DNA from: Kitasatospora aureofaciens
Lineage (GTDB): Bacteria; Actinomycetota; Actinomycetes; Streptomycetales; Streptomycetaceae
Length of the DNA: 64,000 nucleotides
Reading direction: 5' to 3'
Assembly (NCBI RefSeq): GCF_001188955.3
Contig: NZ_JPRF03000027.1
Location: forward strand, 1-64,000
Shown piece by piece: positions 17,916 to 26,193 of the stretch. Within the stretch, counting starts at the first letter, position 1. Each line of letters begins with the position of its first letter. The notes beneath the pieces were generated by a model, which was not told the origin of the DNA, did no database searches, and saw only the letters and a program-made list of their open reading frames with translations. A program made the translations under genes and the position numbers.

Positions 17916-18260
17916 TCAGCGGTGTGATCGGCCGCCGGAAGCGCGCAGTTCGGTGAGCAGCGCGCCCTGGTCGGTGATCAACTCGGTCAGGATCCGGCGC
18001 GCAGCGCGCAGCAGCTCGGCGACGTCCGGAGTGCTGAGCGCGTACACCACCGTGTTGCCCTCGCGGGTGGCCGTGACCAGCTGGGTGCGGCGCAGCACCG
18101 CGAGCTGCTGGGAGAGGTTGGACGGCTCGACCTCGATCTCCGCCAGCAGCTCGCGCACCGGCCGGGGACCGTCCTGGAGCAGCTCCAGGACGCGGATCCG
18201 GACCGGGTGGCCGAGGGTGCGGAAGAACTCCGCCTTGGCCTGGTACAGCGGGACCGGCAC
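17916..18260 (-). CDS. ArsR/SmtB family winged-helix regulator
   Basis: 114 residues. The fold reads LYQAKAEFFRTLGHPVRIRV (helix 1-2), then RELLAEIEVEPSNLSQQLAV (recognition helix) and the wing REGNTVVYALS. No Cys residues are present in the metal-sensing helix, so sensing of a classical thiol-bound metal is unlikely. It probably represses itself and the downstream DUF6126 gene; an AT-rich palindrome lies upstream at 18347-18360. Confidence 0.88.
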   Translation of the reverse strand: MPVPLYQAKAEFFRTLGHPVRIRVLELLQDGPRPVRELLAEIEVEPSNLSQQLAVLRRTQLVTATREGNTVVYALSTPDVAELLRAARRILTELITDQGALLTELRASGGRSHR

Positions 18261-18346
18261 AGTCCGTTCCCTCCCTCGAATCCGGCTCGGTGGTCGTCCG
18301 GCCGGGCGGGGTCCGTGCCGCGGCCGACAGGCATCATCGCCACGGA

Positions 18347-18360
18347 TGAAGATTTCTTCA
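18347..18360. promoter_or_regulatory. AT-rich palindrome upstream of arsR-type gene, candidate operator
   Basis: TGAAGATTTCTTCA consists of perfect 6-bp arms (TGAAGA/TCTTCA) around TT, 87 nt before the ArsR start, and is conspicuously AT-rich for this genome. The rest of the 349-bp gap (18261-18609) holds short CCACC-type repeats near 18385-18425 and no gene. Confidence 0.45.
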
Positions 18361-18609
18361 AGTCGTCACAGCGGAAGGTGACCACCCCCACACCACCCAC
18401 CACACCGCCCACCACACCGCCGGCCACTCCGGGACGACGCGGGGTCCGGGCCCGGGACGCTGCCGACTCCCGGGATCGACAGTTCGAGTGACGAGTAGTC
18501 AGCCAGGCACCGGCGGTTCCGCCGAGGCCGGGGCCGGACCGGGCAAGCTTTTCCCTGCCCGTTCCGGCCGTGCGGCTCCCCGCCGCCCTCCCAGCAAGGC
18601 GTTCCACCC

Positions 18610-19359
18610 ATGCCGTTCCGTTCCGCCCCCGAAGGAGGGCGCCTACGCGCCACCGCCGCGGCGCTGCTCGCCCTCCTCGCCCTCACCGCCCTCGTGGGCG
18701 TCGCGCCGGCGCCCGAACCCCTGCTCGGCTCCGAGATCCGCCGGATCCCGACCGAGGAACACGTCCTCGCCCTCACCTTCAACGCCGCCTGGAACGAGAC
18801 CGGACTCGACACCGTCCTCGGCGTCCTGCGCGACCGCGCCGCACCGGCCGTCTTCTTCCCCACCGGCGACTTCGCCGACCACCACCCCCGCGCCCTGCGG
18901 GCCATCGCCGCAGCGGGCCACGGCCTCGGCAACCACTCGTACAGCCACCCCGACTTCACCGCCCTCTCCCCCGACCGGGCCCGGAGCGAGGTGCGCCGCG
19001 CCGACACCGCGATCCGCGCCGCCTCCGACGCCGAACCGCTGCCGTTCTTCCGCTTCCCCTACAGCGCGACCAGCCCGCAGGCCGTCGCCACCGTCAACGG
19101 CCTCGGCTACGCCGACCTCGAGTACACCGCCGACACCAAGGGCTACCTCGGCCCCGTCCACGGCATGACCGCCGACCGCGCCGTCGAACGGGCCCTCGCC
19201 GCCCTCACCCCGGGCGCCGTCCTCCAGCTCCACGTCGGCGCCAGCGAGGAGAGCGGCCCCGACACCTGCCTCGACGCCGAGGCACTCCCGCGCATCATCG
19301 ACGGCGCCCGCGCCCGCGGCTACCGGATCATCGACCTGCGCACCCTGCTGAACCGCTGA
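18610..19359 (+). CDS. Exported polysaccharide deacetylase (NodB) family protein, atypical motif 1
   Basis: 249 residues with an N-terminal signal or anchor (about 10-35). NodB motifs are present: HSYSHP (motif 2, the two metal-binding His), RFPYS (motif 3) and LQLHVG (motif 5). Motif 1, normally TFDDG, reads TFNAAW, so both the usual catalytic-base Asp and the metal-binding Asp are absent. Either it is catalytically altered or inactive, or it belongs to a subfamily with a different centre. It would act on peptidoglycan or extracellular polysaccharide. ATG 18610 follows an AAGG site. Confidence 0.8.
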   Translation: MPFRSAPEGGRLRATAAALLALLALTALVGVAPAPEPLLGSEIRRIPTEEHVLALTFNAAWNETGLDTVLGVLRDRAAPAVFFPTGDFADHHPRALRAIAAAGHGLGNHSYSHPDFTALSPDRARSEVRRADTAIRAASDAEPLPFFRFPYSATSPQAVATVNGLGYADLEYTADTKGYLGPVHGMTADRAVERALAALTPGAVLQLHVGASEESGPDTCLDAEALPRIIDGARARGYRIIDLRTLLNR

Positions 19360-19446
19360 CCGGATCGCGGTCGAGCGTGACAGCCGGGGCAGCGGGCGAC
19401 ACCCGAAAAACCGCACCCGCGATGGGCCGCCCGGACCCGGTCCCGC

Positions 19447-20592
19447 TCAGCCCAGACCGGCCCGCAGGGCGTCCACCCGGGCCACGGCCTGGGTGAAGGC
19501 CTCGCGGTCGAGGGCGCCGGAGTCGAGGGCGGCGGCCAGGGCGGTCGCGGCGTCCTCGCCCTGCTGGGGGTCGCGGGCGGAGCAGAGGATGAGGTCCATG
19601 CCGGCCGCCGCGGCGGCGACGGCGCGGGGGCCGGTGGGGCCGTACGGGGTGAGGGCGTCGGCTTCCAGGGCGTCGGTGATGGTGACGCCCCGGAAGCCGA
19701 GGCGGTCGCGGAGTTCGCCCTGGATCACGGTGGGCGAGAACCCGGCCGGGCGGTCGGGGTCCAGCGCCGGGTAGACGGCCCAGGAGGCCATCACCAGGCG
19801 CACGCCGGCGGCGATGGCGGCCCGGTACGGGGCTTCGCCGCGGGTGCGCAGCTGGTCGAGCGGGACGGGGAGGGTGACGGGACGGGCGTCGGTGTTCTCG
19901 TCGCGGGCGGCGGCGCCGAGGCCGGGGAAGTGCTTGGCGGTGGCCGCCACGCCCTGGCTCTGCTGGGCGGCGAGGAAGGCGCTGCCCAGTTCACCCACCC
20001 GGGTGGGGTCCTGGCCGTAGGAGCGCTCGAAGTGGTCGATGAAGTTGTCCGGGGTGTCGTAGACGTCGAGCACCGGGGCGAGGTTGACGTTCAGCCCCGC
20101 ACCGGCGAGGGTCCCGGCGGCGCCGGTGCCGGACTGCACGGCGGCGGTGACCGGGTCCGGGGCCGCGCCGGTGCGGCGGGCGGAGAGTTCGGGCGCGCCG
20201 GGCAGTCGGCGGACCTTGCCGCCCTCCTGGTCGGTCATCAGCAGCAGCGGTCGCGGGTGCGGGGCCTCGGCGGCCGCCCGCTTCAACCGGGATATCGCCT
20301 CGGCGAGTTGCTCCGGACTGGTGACGTTCTCGCCGAACAGGATCACCCCGGCGGCCCGGCCCTCCCGGATCGCGTCCAGCGTCGCGGGCGGCGGGGTCGG
20401 GCCCGGGTAGGAGAGCACGATCCGACGCCCCGCGAGCTCGCGGGAGTCCTGGGGCCGGGCGGTCATCGGTGCGGTCCTCTCGGCGTCGGCGCCGCTGCCG
20501 CGGGTCGCCGACCCGGCCGGGACCGGCCCCAGCGCGGCCCCCACCACCAGCAGCACCGAGGCCAGCTGGGCAACATGCCGGAACGGGGCCAT
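19447..20592 (-). CDS. Secreted glycoside hydrolase family 3 (NagZ-like) protein
   Basis: 381 residues from ATG 20592, which has GGAGGCGTG upstream; longer frames to 20739 are unlikely. Signal peptide (about 5-30), then a single GH3 barrel: VILFGENV, LLLMTDQEGGKVRRLPG, AATAKHFPGLG and the nucleophile motif GVTITDALEA. The NagZ catalytic dyad loop (D-S-H) is replaced by NTDARPV, so the acid/base arrangement differs from Gram-negative NagZ. Probable role in cleaving beta-N-acetylhexosaminides from wall fragments outside the cell. Confidence 0.85.
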   Translation of the reverse strand: MAPFRHVAQLASVLLVVGAALGPVPAGSATRGSGADAERTAPMTARPQDSRELAGRRIVLSYPGPTPPPATLDAIREGRAAGVILFGENVTSPEQLAEAISRLKRAAAEAPHPRPLLLMTDQEGGKVRRLPGAPELSARRTGAAPDPVTAAVQSGTGAAGTLAGAGLNVNLAPVLDVYDTPDNFIDHFERSYGQDPTRVGELGSAFLAAQQSQGVAATAKHFPGLGAAARDENTDARPVTLPVPLDQLRTRGEAPYRAAIAAGVRLVMASWAVYPALDPDRPAGFSPTVIQGELRDRLGFRGVTITDALEADALTPYGPTGPRAVAAAAAGMDLILCSARDPQQGEDAATALAAALDSGALDREAFTQAVARVDALRAGLG

Positions 20593-20713
20593 CACGCCTC
20601 CAGGATCAGCAACGGCATACGGTCGGTCAGCGTACCCAGGAACCGACCGTCCGGCAGCCCGGCGGAAAGCCGTGGGGTTTCTCCGGCCTGCGGCGCCAGG
20701 GTGGCCGGGCGGG

Positions 20714-20925
20714 GTGAACCTGGGCGAGCCCGGGTGCACCGGCGGCTGCTGCGGCTACCTGTCCGCCGTCGTGCAGCGGATCGAGGACACCGTCCCCCGG
20801 TCGGACCGGCAGCTGCCCGTCGACGCCGCCCGACCGCCGGAGTACACCTTGGAGGCCGACCGGTTACGACGCCGAACTGGCCCGGATGGAGGCCGACCCG
20901 TGGTGGCGACCGGAGGCCCGAGCGC
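20714..20925 (+). pseudogene. Frameshifted remnant of a CTGGCCG-motif protein
   Basis: Frame A reads GCTGGCCGYLSAVVQRIED up to about 20865. The coding trace then continues one frame away as YDAELARMEADPWWRPE to about 20920. Together these look like the C-terminal half of one protein split by a frameshift. I know this residue pattern from small streptomycete proteins of unknown function. It has no start region of its own and runs into the 3' end of the MocR gene. Confidence 0.5.
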
Positions 20926-20958
20926 CGAACCCCTCACCGCCGCGCAGGCGGCCCGCAC

Positions 20959-22509
20959 TTACCGCGCGGCCGGACGACGCCCCGCGCGCCGCACCAACTC
21001 CCCCAGGACGGCGGCCCCTTCGGCGATCTCGCCCGGCGAGCGGGCCGCGTAGCCGAGCACCAGACCGGGCGGGTAGGGGAGGCGGGCGTGCCAGGAGAGT
21101 GGCTGGGTCTTGACCCCGCGGGCGAGCGCGGCAGTGGCCAACTCGGTGTCGCTACAGCCGAGTTCCTCGGGGAGGGTGAGCATCAGGTGCAGTCCGGCGG
21201 CCGCGCCGTGCACCGTGGCGGTGGGCAGGTGGGTGCGGACGGCGGCGATCACGGCGTCCCGGCGGCGGCGGTGGCGGCGGCGCAACAGCCTCAGGTGGCG
21301 CTCCAGTTCACCGGATTCCATCAGCCGGGCCAGCACCAGTTGGGGCAGTACCGGGTTGCCGAGGTCGGCGAAGCGCTTGGCGTCCAGCACGGCGTCGTGC
21401 AGTCGCGGGGGCACCAGCAGCCATCCGGTGCGCAGGGCGGGGGCCAGCAGCTTGGAAATGCTGCCCGCGTAACAGACCCGGTCGGGCAGTTCGGCCCGCA
21501 GGGCGGGCAGGGGCGGGCGGTCGTAGCGGTGTTCGGCGTCGTAGTCGTCCTCGATGACCAGCCCTCCTTCGGCCGCCCAGCCCAGCAGTTCGCGCCGCCG
21601 TTCACCGCTGAGGACGACGCCGGTCGGGTACTGGTGGGCGGGGGTGAGCAGGACTGCGGGGGCGCCGGTGGCACGCAGGGCGTCGACCCGGATGCCCTCG
21701 GCGTCGACCGGGACGGGCGGGGTGGCGGCGAGCCAGTGGGCGAGGTGCTGGCGGGCGCCGAGCGATCCCGGGTCCTCGACGGCGACCTCGGTGATGCCCG
21801 CCCGTTCCAGGGCGCGGCCGAGCAGCGCGAGTGCCTGGGCCGTTCCGGCGACGACGAGCACCTCGTCGGGGTCGGCGCGGACGCCCCGGTTGCGAGCGAG
21901 CCAGTGGGCGACGGCCTGCCGCAGGGCGGGGGCGCCGCGGACGTCCCCGTAGCCGAGGTCGTGGGCGGCGAGGCCGTCGAGGACGGCTCGTTCGGCGCGC
22001 AGCCAGGCGGCGCGGGGGAAGGCGGCGAGGTCGGGCAGGCCGGGGGTGAGGTCGATCCGGGCGGGTGTGCCGCGCAGGTGGTCGAACACTTCGGGGCCCG
22101 GGTCGGCACGGAACAGGACGGGCGCCGGACGGGGCGACGGGACGTCCTGCGGGGCGGCGAGCGGGCCGTCCTGCGGCGCGGCAGGCGGCTGGGCGGGTGT
22201 CAGGGCGACGACGGTGCCACCCCTGCCCCGCCCGGCGAGCTGGCCCGACTCGGCGAGGCGCCGGTAGGCGTCGGTCACCACGCCTCGGGAGACGCCGAGT
22301 TCGGCCGCCAGCACCCGACTGGCGGGCAGCCGGCTGCCCGCCGGGAGGCGCCCGTCGGCGACGGCCTCGCGCAACCGGCGGGCCAGCCAGTCGGTGAGGC
22401 CGCCGGGCGGGGCGTCGGCGGCATCGAGCTGGAGGAAGTCGGCGCCGGTCTCCCCGGACCCGCCGACGTGTTTGGACCTGTCGACACCACTCTCTTTGGA
22501 CCTGTTCAC
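20959..22509 (-). CDS. MocR/PdxR-type regulator (GntR HTH fused to aminotransferase-like domain)
   Basis: About 516 residues from GTG 22509; ATG 22539 is an alternative that would overlap the divergent ATG. The N-terminal GntR winged helix reads LREAVADGRLPAGSRLPASR..LGVSRGVVTDAYRRL. The C-terminal fold-type I PLP domain has PGLPDLAAFP, LTPAHQYPTG, the DDYD motif (VIEDDYDAEHRYD) and the cofactor Lys in AGSISKLLAPALR. MocR proteins sense PLP or amines and control a divergent gene, here the methyltransferase. GGTCCA repeats lie over the start region. Confidence 0.9.
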   Translation of the reverse strand: MNRSKESGVDRSKHVGGSGETGADFLQLDAADAPPGGLTDWLARRLREAVADGRLPAGSRLPASRVLAAELGVSRGVVTDAYRRLAESGQLAGRGRGGTVVALTPAQPPAAPQDGPLAAPQDVPSPRPAPVLFRADPGPEVFDHLRGTPARIDLTPGLPDLAAFPRAAWLRAERAVLDGLAAHDLGYGDVRGAPALRQAVAHWLARNRGVRADPDEVLVVAGTAQALALLGRALERAGITEVAVEDPGSLGARQHLAHWLAATPPVPVDAEGIRVDALRATGAPAVLLTPAHQYPTGVVLSGERRRELLGWAAEGGLVIEDDYDAEHRYDRPPLPALRAELPDRVCYAGSISKLLAPALRTGWLLVPPRLHDAVLDAKRFADLGNPVLPQLVLARLMESGELERHLRLLRRRHRRRRDAVIAAVRTHLPTATVHGAAAGLHLMLTLPEELGCSDTELATAALARGVKTQPLSWHARLPYPPGLVLGYAARSPGEIAEGAAVLGELVRRAGRRPAAR

Positions 22510-22520
22510 CGGTCCATAGT
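22471..22520. promoter_or_regulatory. MocR candidate operator and shared divergent promoter
   Basis: TTTGGACCTGT occurs twice as direct repeats (22471-22481 and 22495-22505, 24 bp apart) and is followed by the inverted half GGTCCA (22511-22516). CATAGT (22515-22520) and its complement could serve as -10 boxes for the two strands, which would make the GTG 22509 transcript leaderless. Two direct plus one inverted site is the usual MocR arrangement. Confidence 0.6.
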
Positions 22521-22537
22521 GGCGCGAGGGTTGAGCC

Positions 22538-23413
22538 ATGACCACCGAAACCCTGACCACCGGAACCGTTGCTGCCGAAGCCACCGCTGCCGAAGCCGAC
22601 TCCCACCCCGCCCCCTACGTCCACGGCTACTCGGACAGCGAGGCGCAGCGTCTCGGCGACCAGGCCGACACCCTCGCCGAACTGCTGCACGCGGGCACGG
22701 TCTACCCGGCGGGCAGCCGGGTGCTGGAGGCGGGCTGCGGGGTGGGCGCTCAGACCGCGCACCTCCTGGCCGCCAGCCCCGGCGTGCTGCTGACGGCCGC
22801 GGACGTCTCGGCGGAGTCGCTGGCCCAGGCGCGGGCCAGGATCGCCGGTGTCGCGCCGAGCGCCCGGGTCGTCTGGCACCACGGAGACCTGCACCGACTG
22901 CCCTTCCCGGACGGCACGTTCGACCACGTCTTCCTGTGCTTCGTGCTGGAGCACCTGCCCGACCCGGCGGCCGGGCTGGCCGCGCTGCGGCGGGTGCTGC
23001 GGCCGGGCGGGACGATCACCGTGATCGAGGGCGACCACGGCTCGGCCTTCTTCCACCCGGAGACTCCGGCGGCCCGCCGCACCATCGACCACCTGGTACG
23101 GCTCCAGGCCGGGGCGGGCGGCGACGCCCTGCTGGGCCGTCGGCTGTACCCGCTGCTAACGGCGGCCGGCTTCGCGGACGTGACGGTCCGCCCCCGTACG
23201 GTCTACGCGGACGGCGGCTGCCCGGCCCTGGTGGACGGCTTCACCCTGCGCACGTTCGTCGCGATGGTCGAGGCCGTCCGGGCGGAAGCCCTGGCCGCCG
23301 GCCTCACCACCCCTGAGGCCTTCGATCGCGGCATCGCCGAACTGCGCGGGGCGGCCGGGCCGGGCGGGACGTTCCACTACACCTTCTTCAAGGCGGTGGC
23401 GGTCAACCCGTAG
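22538..23413 (+). CDS. Class I SAM-dependent methyltransferase
   Basis: 291 residues. SAM-binding motif I is VLEAGCGVGAQ (about 66-76), followed by TAADVSAESLAQARAR, HGDLHRLPFPDGTFDHVFL and RRVLRPGG; a UbiE/COQ5-like core with a C-terminal helical extension. Substrate unknown. It is divergent from the MocR gene and shares its control region, so it is the likely regulated target. A weak GAGGGTTGAG site precedes ATG 22538. Confidence 0.88.
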   Translation: MTTETLTTGTVAAEATAAEADSHPAPYVHGYSDSEAQRLGDQADTLAELLHAGTVYPAGSRVLEAGCGVGAQTAHLLAASPGVLLTAADVSAESLAQARARIAGVAPSARVVWHHGDLHRLPFPDGTFDHVFLCFVLEHLPDPAAGLAALRRVLRPGGTITVIEGDHGSAFFHPETPAARRTIDHLVRLQAGAGGDALLGRRLYPLLTAAGFADVTVRPRTVYADGGCPALVDGFTLRTFVAMVEAVRAEALAAGLTTPEAFDRGIAELRGAAGPGGTFHYTFFKAVAVNP

Positions 23414-23431
23414 GGCGTCCGAGGCTTCCCG

Positions 23432-23692
23432 CTACCACCAGCCGCCGCAGCCGCTGGAGTCGCAGGCCCGCAGGTGGACGTCGTGGGCACCGTTTGTGGT
23501 GGTACAGCTTCCCGAACGTCATGTTCTTCTGCTCCAGGCCTCCGGACTCCCGGGTGATCCGCATCTGCACCCGGACGCCGTCGACCTTCTTCCCCTCGCA
23601 TGGACGTGGCGCCCCGCGGCGAGGTTCTCGTCCACCGTACGGCGGGCCCGGGCGGGGAGTGCGTACCAGATCGGGTCGTCCACGGCCGCCAT
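23432..23692 (-). pseudogene. Multiply frameshifted gene remnants
   Basis: Three coding traces lie in three different frames on the minus strand. An N-terminal piece reads DDPIWYALPARARRTVDENL (from about 23680). A middle piece reads VRVQMRITRESGG..LEQKNMTFGKLYHH (about 23505-23595). A tail reads AHDVHLRACDSSGCGGWW and ends in TAG (23432-23434). The first looks like the start of one protein and the others like the end of a secreted protein, so this may be a fusion of two decayed genes. Nothing here is translatable as one product. Confidence 0.45.
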
Positions 23693-23719
23693 CCAAGGGG
23701 ACGGCGGCCGGCCCGGCAA

Positions 23720-23806
23720 ACGGTTGACCGGCCGGCCCGAGGGGTGGCTGACCAGGCGGCCCGGCGTGTGGTTGACCAGGCCGAGCCGGCGAGTGGTTGA
23801 CCAGGC
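23720..23806. repeat. Four tandem imperfect 24-25-bp direct repeats
   Basis: The core GTGGTTGACCAGGC recurs at about 23720 (degenerate), 23744, 23768 and 23793, spaced 24, 24 and 25 bp. The array ends immediately before the MarR stop codon (minus strand, 23808). It could be a small minisatellite or remnant of expanded coding repeats. Confidence 0.7.
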
Positions 23807-23807
23807 G

Positions 23808-24305
23808 TCAGCCGGAGCCCTCGCCGAGGTCCTCGAGCAGGGCGCGCATCGCCTCGATGAGCGCGGCCTTCTGCGCCTCGTCGAGGCCGGCCAGCAGGCG
23901 GTGCTCGTTGGCGACGTGGGCCGGCAGGGCGCGGTCGATCAGGGCGTGGCCCTCGGGGGTGAGTTCGACGTCGCGGCTGCGGCGGTCCTGGTCGCTGCGG
24001 GTGCGGGTGACCAGGCCGCGGGCCTCCAGGCGGTCCAGGCGCTGGGTGATCGCGCCTGAGGTGACCATCGCGGACTCCATCAGGCCGGTGGGGGTGAGGC
24101 GGTACGGCGGCCCGCTGCGCTTGAGCGTGGCCAGGACGTCGAAGGAGGGGGCGTCCAGGCCGTGCTCGGCGAAGGTGCGGTTGAGCTCGGCGTCCACCAG
24201 GCGGAAGAGGCGCTTGAGCCGACCGAACACCTCCATCGGGGAGACGTCCAGGTCGGGGCGCTCGGCGCCCCATTGCGCGACGACGCGGTCGAGATGATCT
24301 GCCAC
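23808..24305 (-). CDS. MarR family regulator
   Basis: 165 residues from GTG 24305; frames extend upstream to 24368 but would run through the operator. The winged helix is LAT..TPTGLMESAMVTSGAITQRLDRLEARGLVTR with wing RTRSDQDRRSRDVELTPEG, and dimerisation helices at both ends. It is divergent from an EamA transporter; three identical-type palindromes lie between them. It probably represses both genes and is relieved by a small ligand exported by the transporter. Confidence 0.88.
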   Translation of the reverse strand: MADHLDRVVAQWGAERPDLDVSPMEVFGRLKRLFRLVDAELNRTFAEHGLDAPSFDVLATLKRSGPPYRLTPTGLMESAMVTSGAITQRLDRLEARGLVTRTRSDQDRRSRDVELTPEGHALIDRALPAHVANEHRLLAGLDEAQKAALIEAMRALLEDLGEGSG

Positions 24306-24336
24306 GGGTTCAGGGTAGGCGATGACGGCGAGTTTC

Positions 24337-24424
24337 CTTAGCGATGAGGTAACTGTGAGCCACGTCACCGACGAAATCCCCTCGAGGATGCCTTAGCGCT
24401 GAGATACATTGGCTTAGTGCTAAG
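24337..24424. promoter_or_regulatory. Three copies of a 12-bp MarR-type palindrome and leaderless promoter
   Basis: CTTAGCGATGAG (24337-24348), CTTAGCGCTGAG (24392-24403) and CTTAGTGCTAAG (24413-24424) share the inverted core CTTAG-N2-CTNAG. The last two are 21 bp apart, two helical turns. TACATT (24405-24410) lies between them, 6 nt before GTG 24417, so it can serve as a -10 for a leaderless eamA transcript covered by repressor. The first copy lies upstream of the MarR GTG. Confidence 0.7.
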
Positions 24425-25364
24425 TAATCGCCTCGCCGTCGTGCTGGTGACGGCCCTCGCCCCCGCCGTCTGGGGGACGACCTACCTCGTCACCACCGAG
24501 ATGCTCCCGCCCGACCGTCCGCTCCTCGCCGCCGTCATCCGCTGCCTGCCCGCCGGGCTGCTGCTGATCGCCCTCACCCGCACCCTGCCCAGGGGCGGCT
24601 GGTGGTGGCGAGCGCCCGTCCTCGGCGCGCTCAACATCGGTGGCTTCCAGGCCCTGCTGTTCATCGCCGCCTACCGCCTGCCCGGCGGGATCGCGGCCAC
24701 CGTCGGTGCCGTCCAGCCGCTGGTCACCGCCGGCCTCTCCGCCGCCCTGCTCGGCGACCGGCTCACCCTGCGCACCGTGCTGTCCGGCATCGCGGGCGTG
24801 GCGGGCGTCAGCCTGCTGGTGCTGCGCGCCAACGCCCAGCTGGACGCGATCGGGGTGGTCGCCGCGCTCGGCGGCGCCGTGGTGATGGCCTTCGGCGTGG
24901 TGCTCTCCAAGCGCTGGGTCTCCCCCGCGCCGCTGCTCGCCACCACCGGGTGGCAGCTCACCGCCGGCGGCCTGCTACTGGTGCCGGTCACCCTGCTGAG
25001 CGAGGGCGCCCCGCCCACCCACTACACCGTCGACAACGTGCTCGGCTACGCCTACCTCTGCCTGATCGGCGCGGCGCTCACCTACGCGATCTGGTTCCGT
25101 GGCCTGCGCGCCCTGCCGCCGACCTCGCTGTCCTTCCTCTCCCTGCTCAGCCCGGTGGTCGCCACCCTGGTCGGCTGGCTGGCGCTCGGACAGGACCTCA
25201 GCCCGCTGCAGGCGCTCGGCGCGGCGGTCGTGCTCGCTTCGCTCGTCGTCGCCCAGACCCAGCGGCCCCGGCCCCGCACCACCGACACCGGCGCCGCCCC
25301 CTCAGCGGACCGGACGGCGCCGGTACCGGGCGTCGGGCCGAGCCCGCTGCGCGAGAACGCCTGA
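24417..25364 (+). CDS. EamA/DMT family exporter
   Basis: 315 residues with ten membrane helices in two EamA repeats. The first contains APAVWGTTYLVTTEMLPPD and AVQPLVTAGLSAALLGDRL; the second contains LTYAIWFRGLRALPPTSLSF and PVVATLVGWLALGQ. DMT proteins of this type export metabolites or toxic compounds. GTG 24417 lies inside the third palindrome and has no ribosome site, consistent with leaderless initiation. The Pro-rich C-terminal tail is cytoplasmic. Confidence 0.9.
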   Translation: MLSNRLAVVLVTALAPAVWGTTYLVTTEMLPPDRPLLAAVIRCLPAGLLLIALTRTLPRGGWWWRAPVLGALNIGGFQALLFIAAYRLPGGIAATVGAVQPLVTAGLSAALLGDRLTLRTVLSGIAGVAGVSLLVLRANAQLDAIGVVAALGGAVVMAFGVVLSKRWVSPAPLLATTGWQLTAGGLLLVPVTLLSEGAPPTHYTVDNVLGYAYLCLIGAALTYAIWFRGLRALPPTSLSFLSLLSPVVATLVGWLALGQDLSPLQALGAAVVLASLVVAQTQRPRPRTTDTGAAPSADRTAPVPGVGPSPLRENA

Positions 25365-25466
25365 CACCGCGCCACCGGCCGCACCCAACCGCTCTCACCG
25401 CTCCACCGCGCCGGTGCTCCACCGCGCCACCGCAGGTCCGTTCGAAAGATCCAAGGAGAAACCTTC

Positions 25467-26105
25467 ATGCGTATCACCGTGTTCGGCGCCACCGGCAACG
25501 TCGGCCGTCGGGTCGTGACCGAGGCGCTCGCCCGTGGCCACCAGGTCACCGCCGTCGTCCGCAACCCGGCCAAGCCGCACGGCCTGCCGTCCACCGTCAC
25601 CGTCGAGATCGGCGACGCGAGCAACCCCGAGGACGTCGCGCGGATCTCCGCCGGGCAGGACCTGGTGATCACCGCCACCCGACCGGCGCCCGGCCGCGAG
25701 CACGAACTGGCCGCCGCCACCCGGGGCCTGCTGGCCGGACTGGCCGGCACCGGCGTGCGCCTGCTCGCCGTCGGCGGCGCGGGCAGCCTCGTCGTCCCGG
25801 GCACCGACGGGACGATCCTGGTGGACTCGCCCGGCTTCCCCGACGAGATCCGGCCGATCGCCCTGGCCTGCGGCGAGCAGCTGGACCTCTACCGGGCGGA
25901 CGAGAAGGTCGACTGGACGTACCTGAGCCCGGCCGCGATGCTCGAACCCGGCGAGCGCACCGGCCGCTTCCGGATCGGCCGGGACGAGCTGCTGGTCGAC
26001 GCCGAGGGCAACTCGGCGATCTCGATGGAGGACCTCGCCGTCGTGCTGCTCGACGAGGCCGAGCAGCCCGCCCACCGGCGCGCCCGCTTCACCGCCGGCT
26101 ACTGA
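25467..26105 (+). CDS. NAD(P)-binding atypical SDR family protein
   Basis: 212 residues. Rossmann motif GATGNVGRR (7-15), VVRNPAKPHGL, GDASNPEDV and DLVITATRPAPG; C-terminal WTYLSPAAMLEPGERTG is typical of the NmrA/SDR_a5-like oxidoreductases related to NAD(P)H-flavin reductases. It lacks a Tyr-x3-Lys active site. CAAGGAG lies 10 nt before ATG 25467. It follows the EamA gene by 102 nt on the same strand, so the MarR regulon may include it. Confidence 0.85.
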   Translation: MRITVFGATGNVGRRVVTEALARGHQVTAVVRNPAKPHGLPSTVTVEIGDASNPEDVARISAGQDLVITATRPAPGREHELAAATRGLLAGLAGTGVRLLAVGGAGSLVVPGTDGTILVDSPGFPDEIRPIALACGEQLDLYRADEKVDWTYLSPAAMLEPGERTGRFRIGRDELLVDAEGNSAISMEDLAVVLLDEAEQPAHRRARFTAGY

Positions 26106-26193
26106 CCGGCCGCTGACCGCCATCGCGGCCGGCAGCGGCGCACTGACGGCTTCGGACGGCCCCTGAGTAGCTCCTGAACAGCTCCTGACGGCC

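Noticed and set aside
19930..23316. Very long open frame on the plus strand (over 1,100 codons)
   Set aside because: It lies antisense to the GH3 and MocR genes and crosses the methyltransferase in another frame; composition is Gly/Ala/Arg/Val-rich as expected of a GC-rich shadow, and no motif appears.
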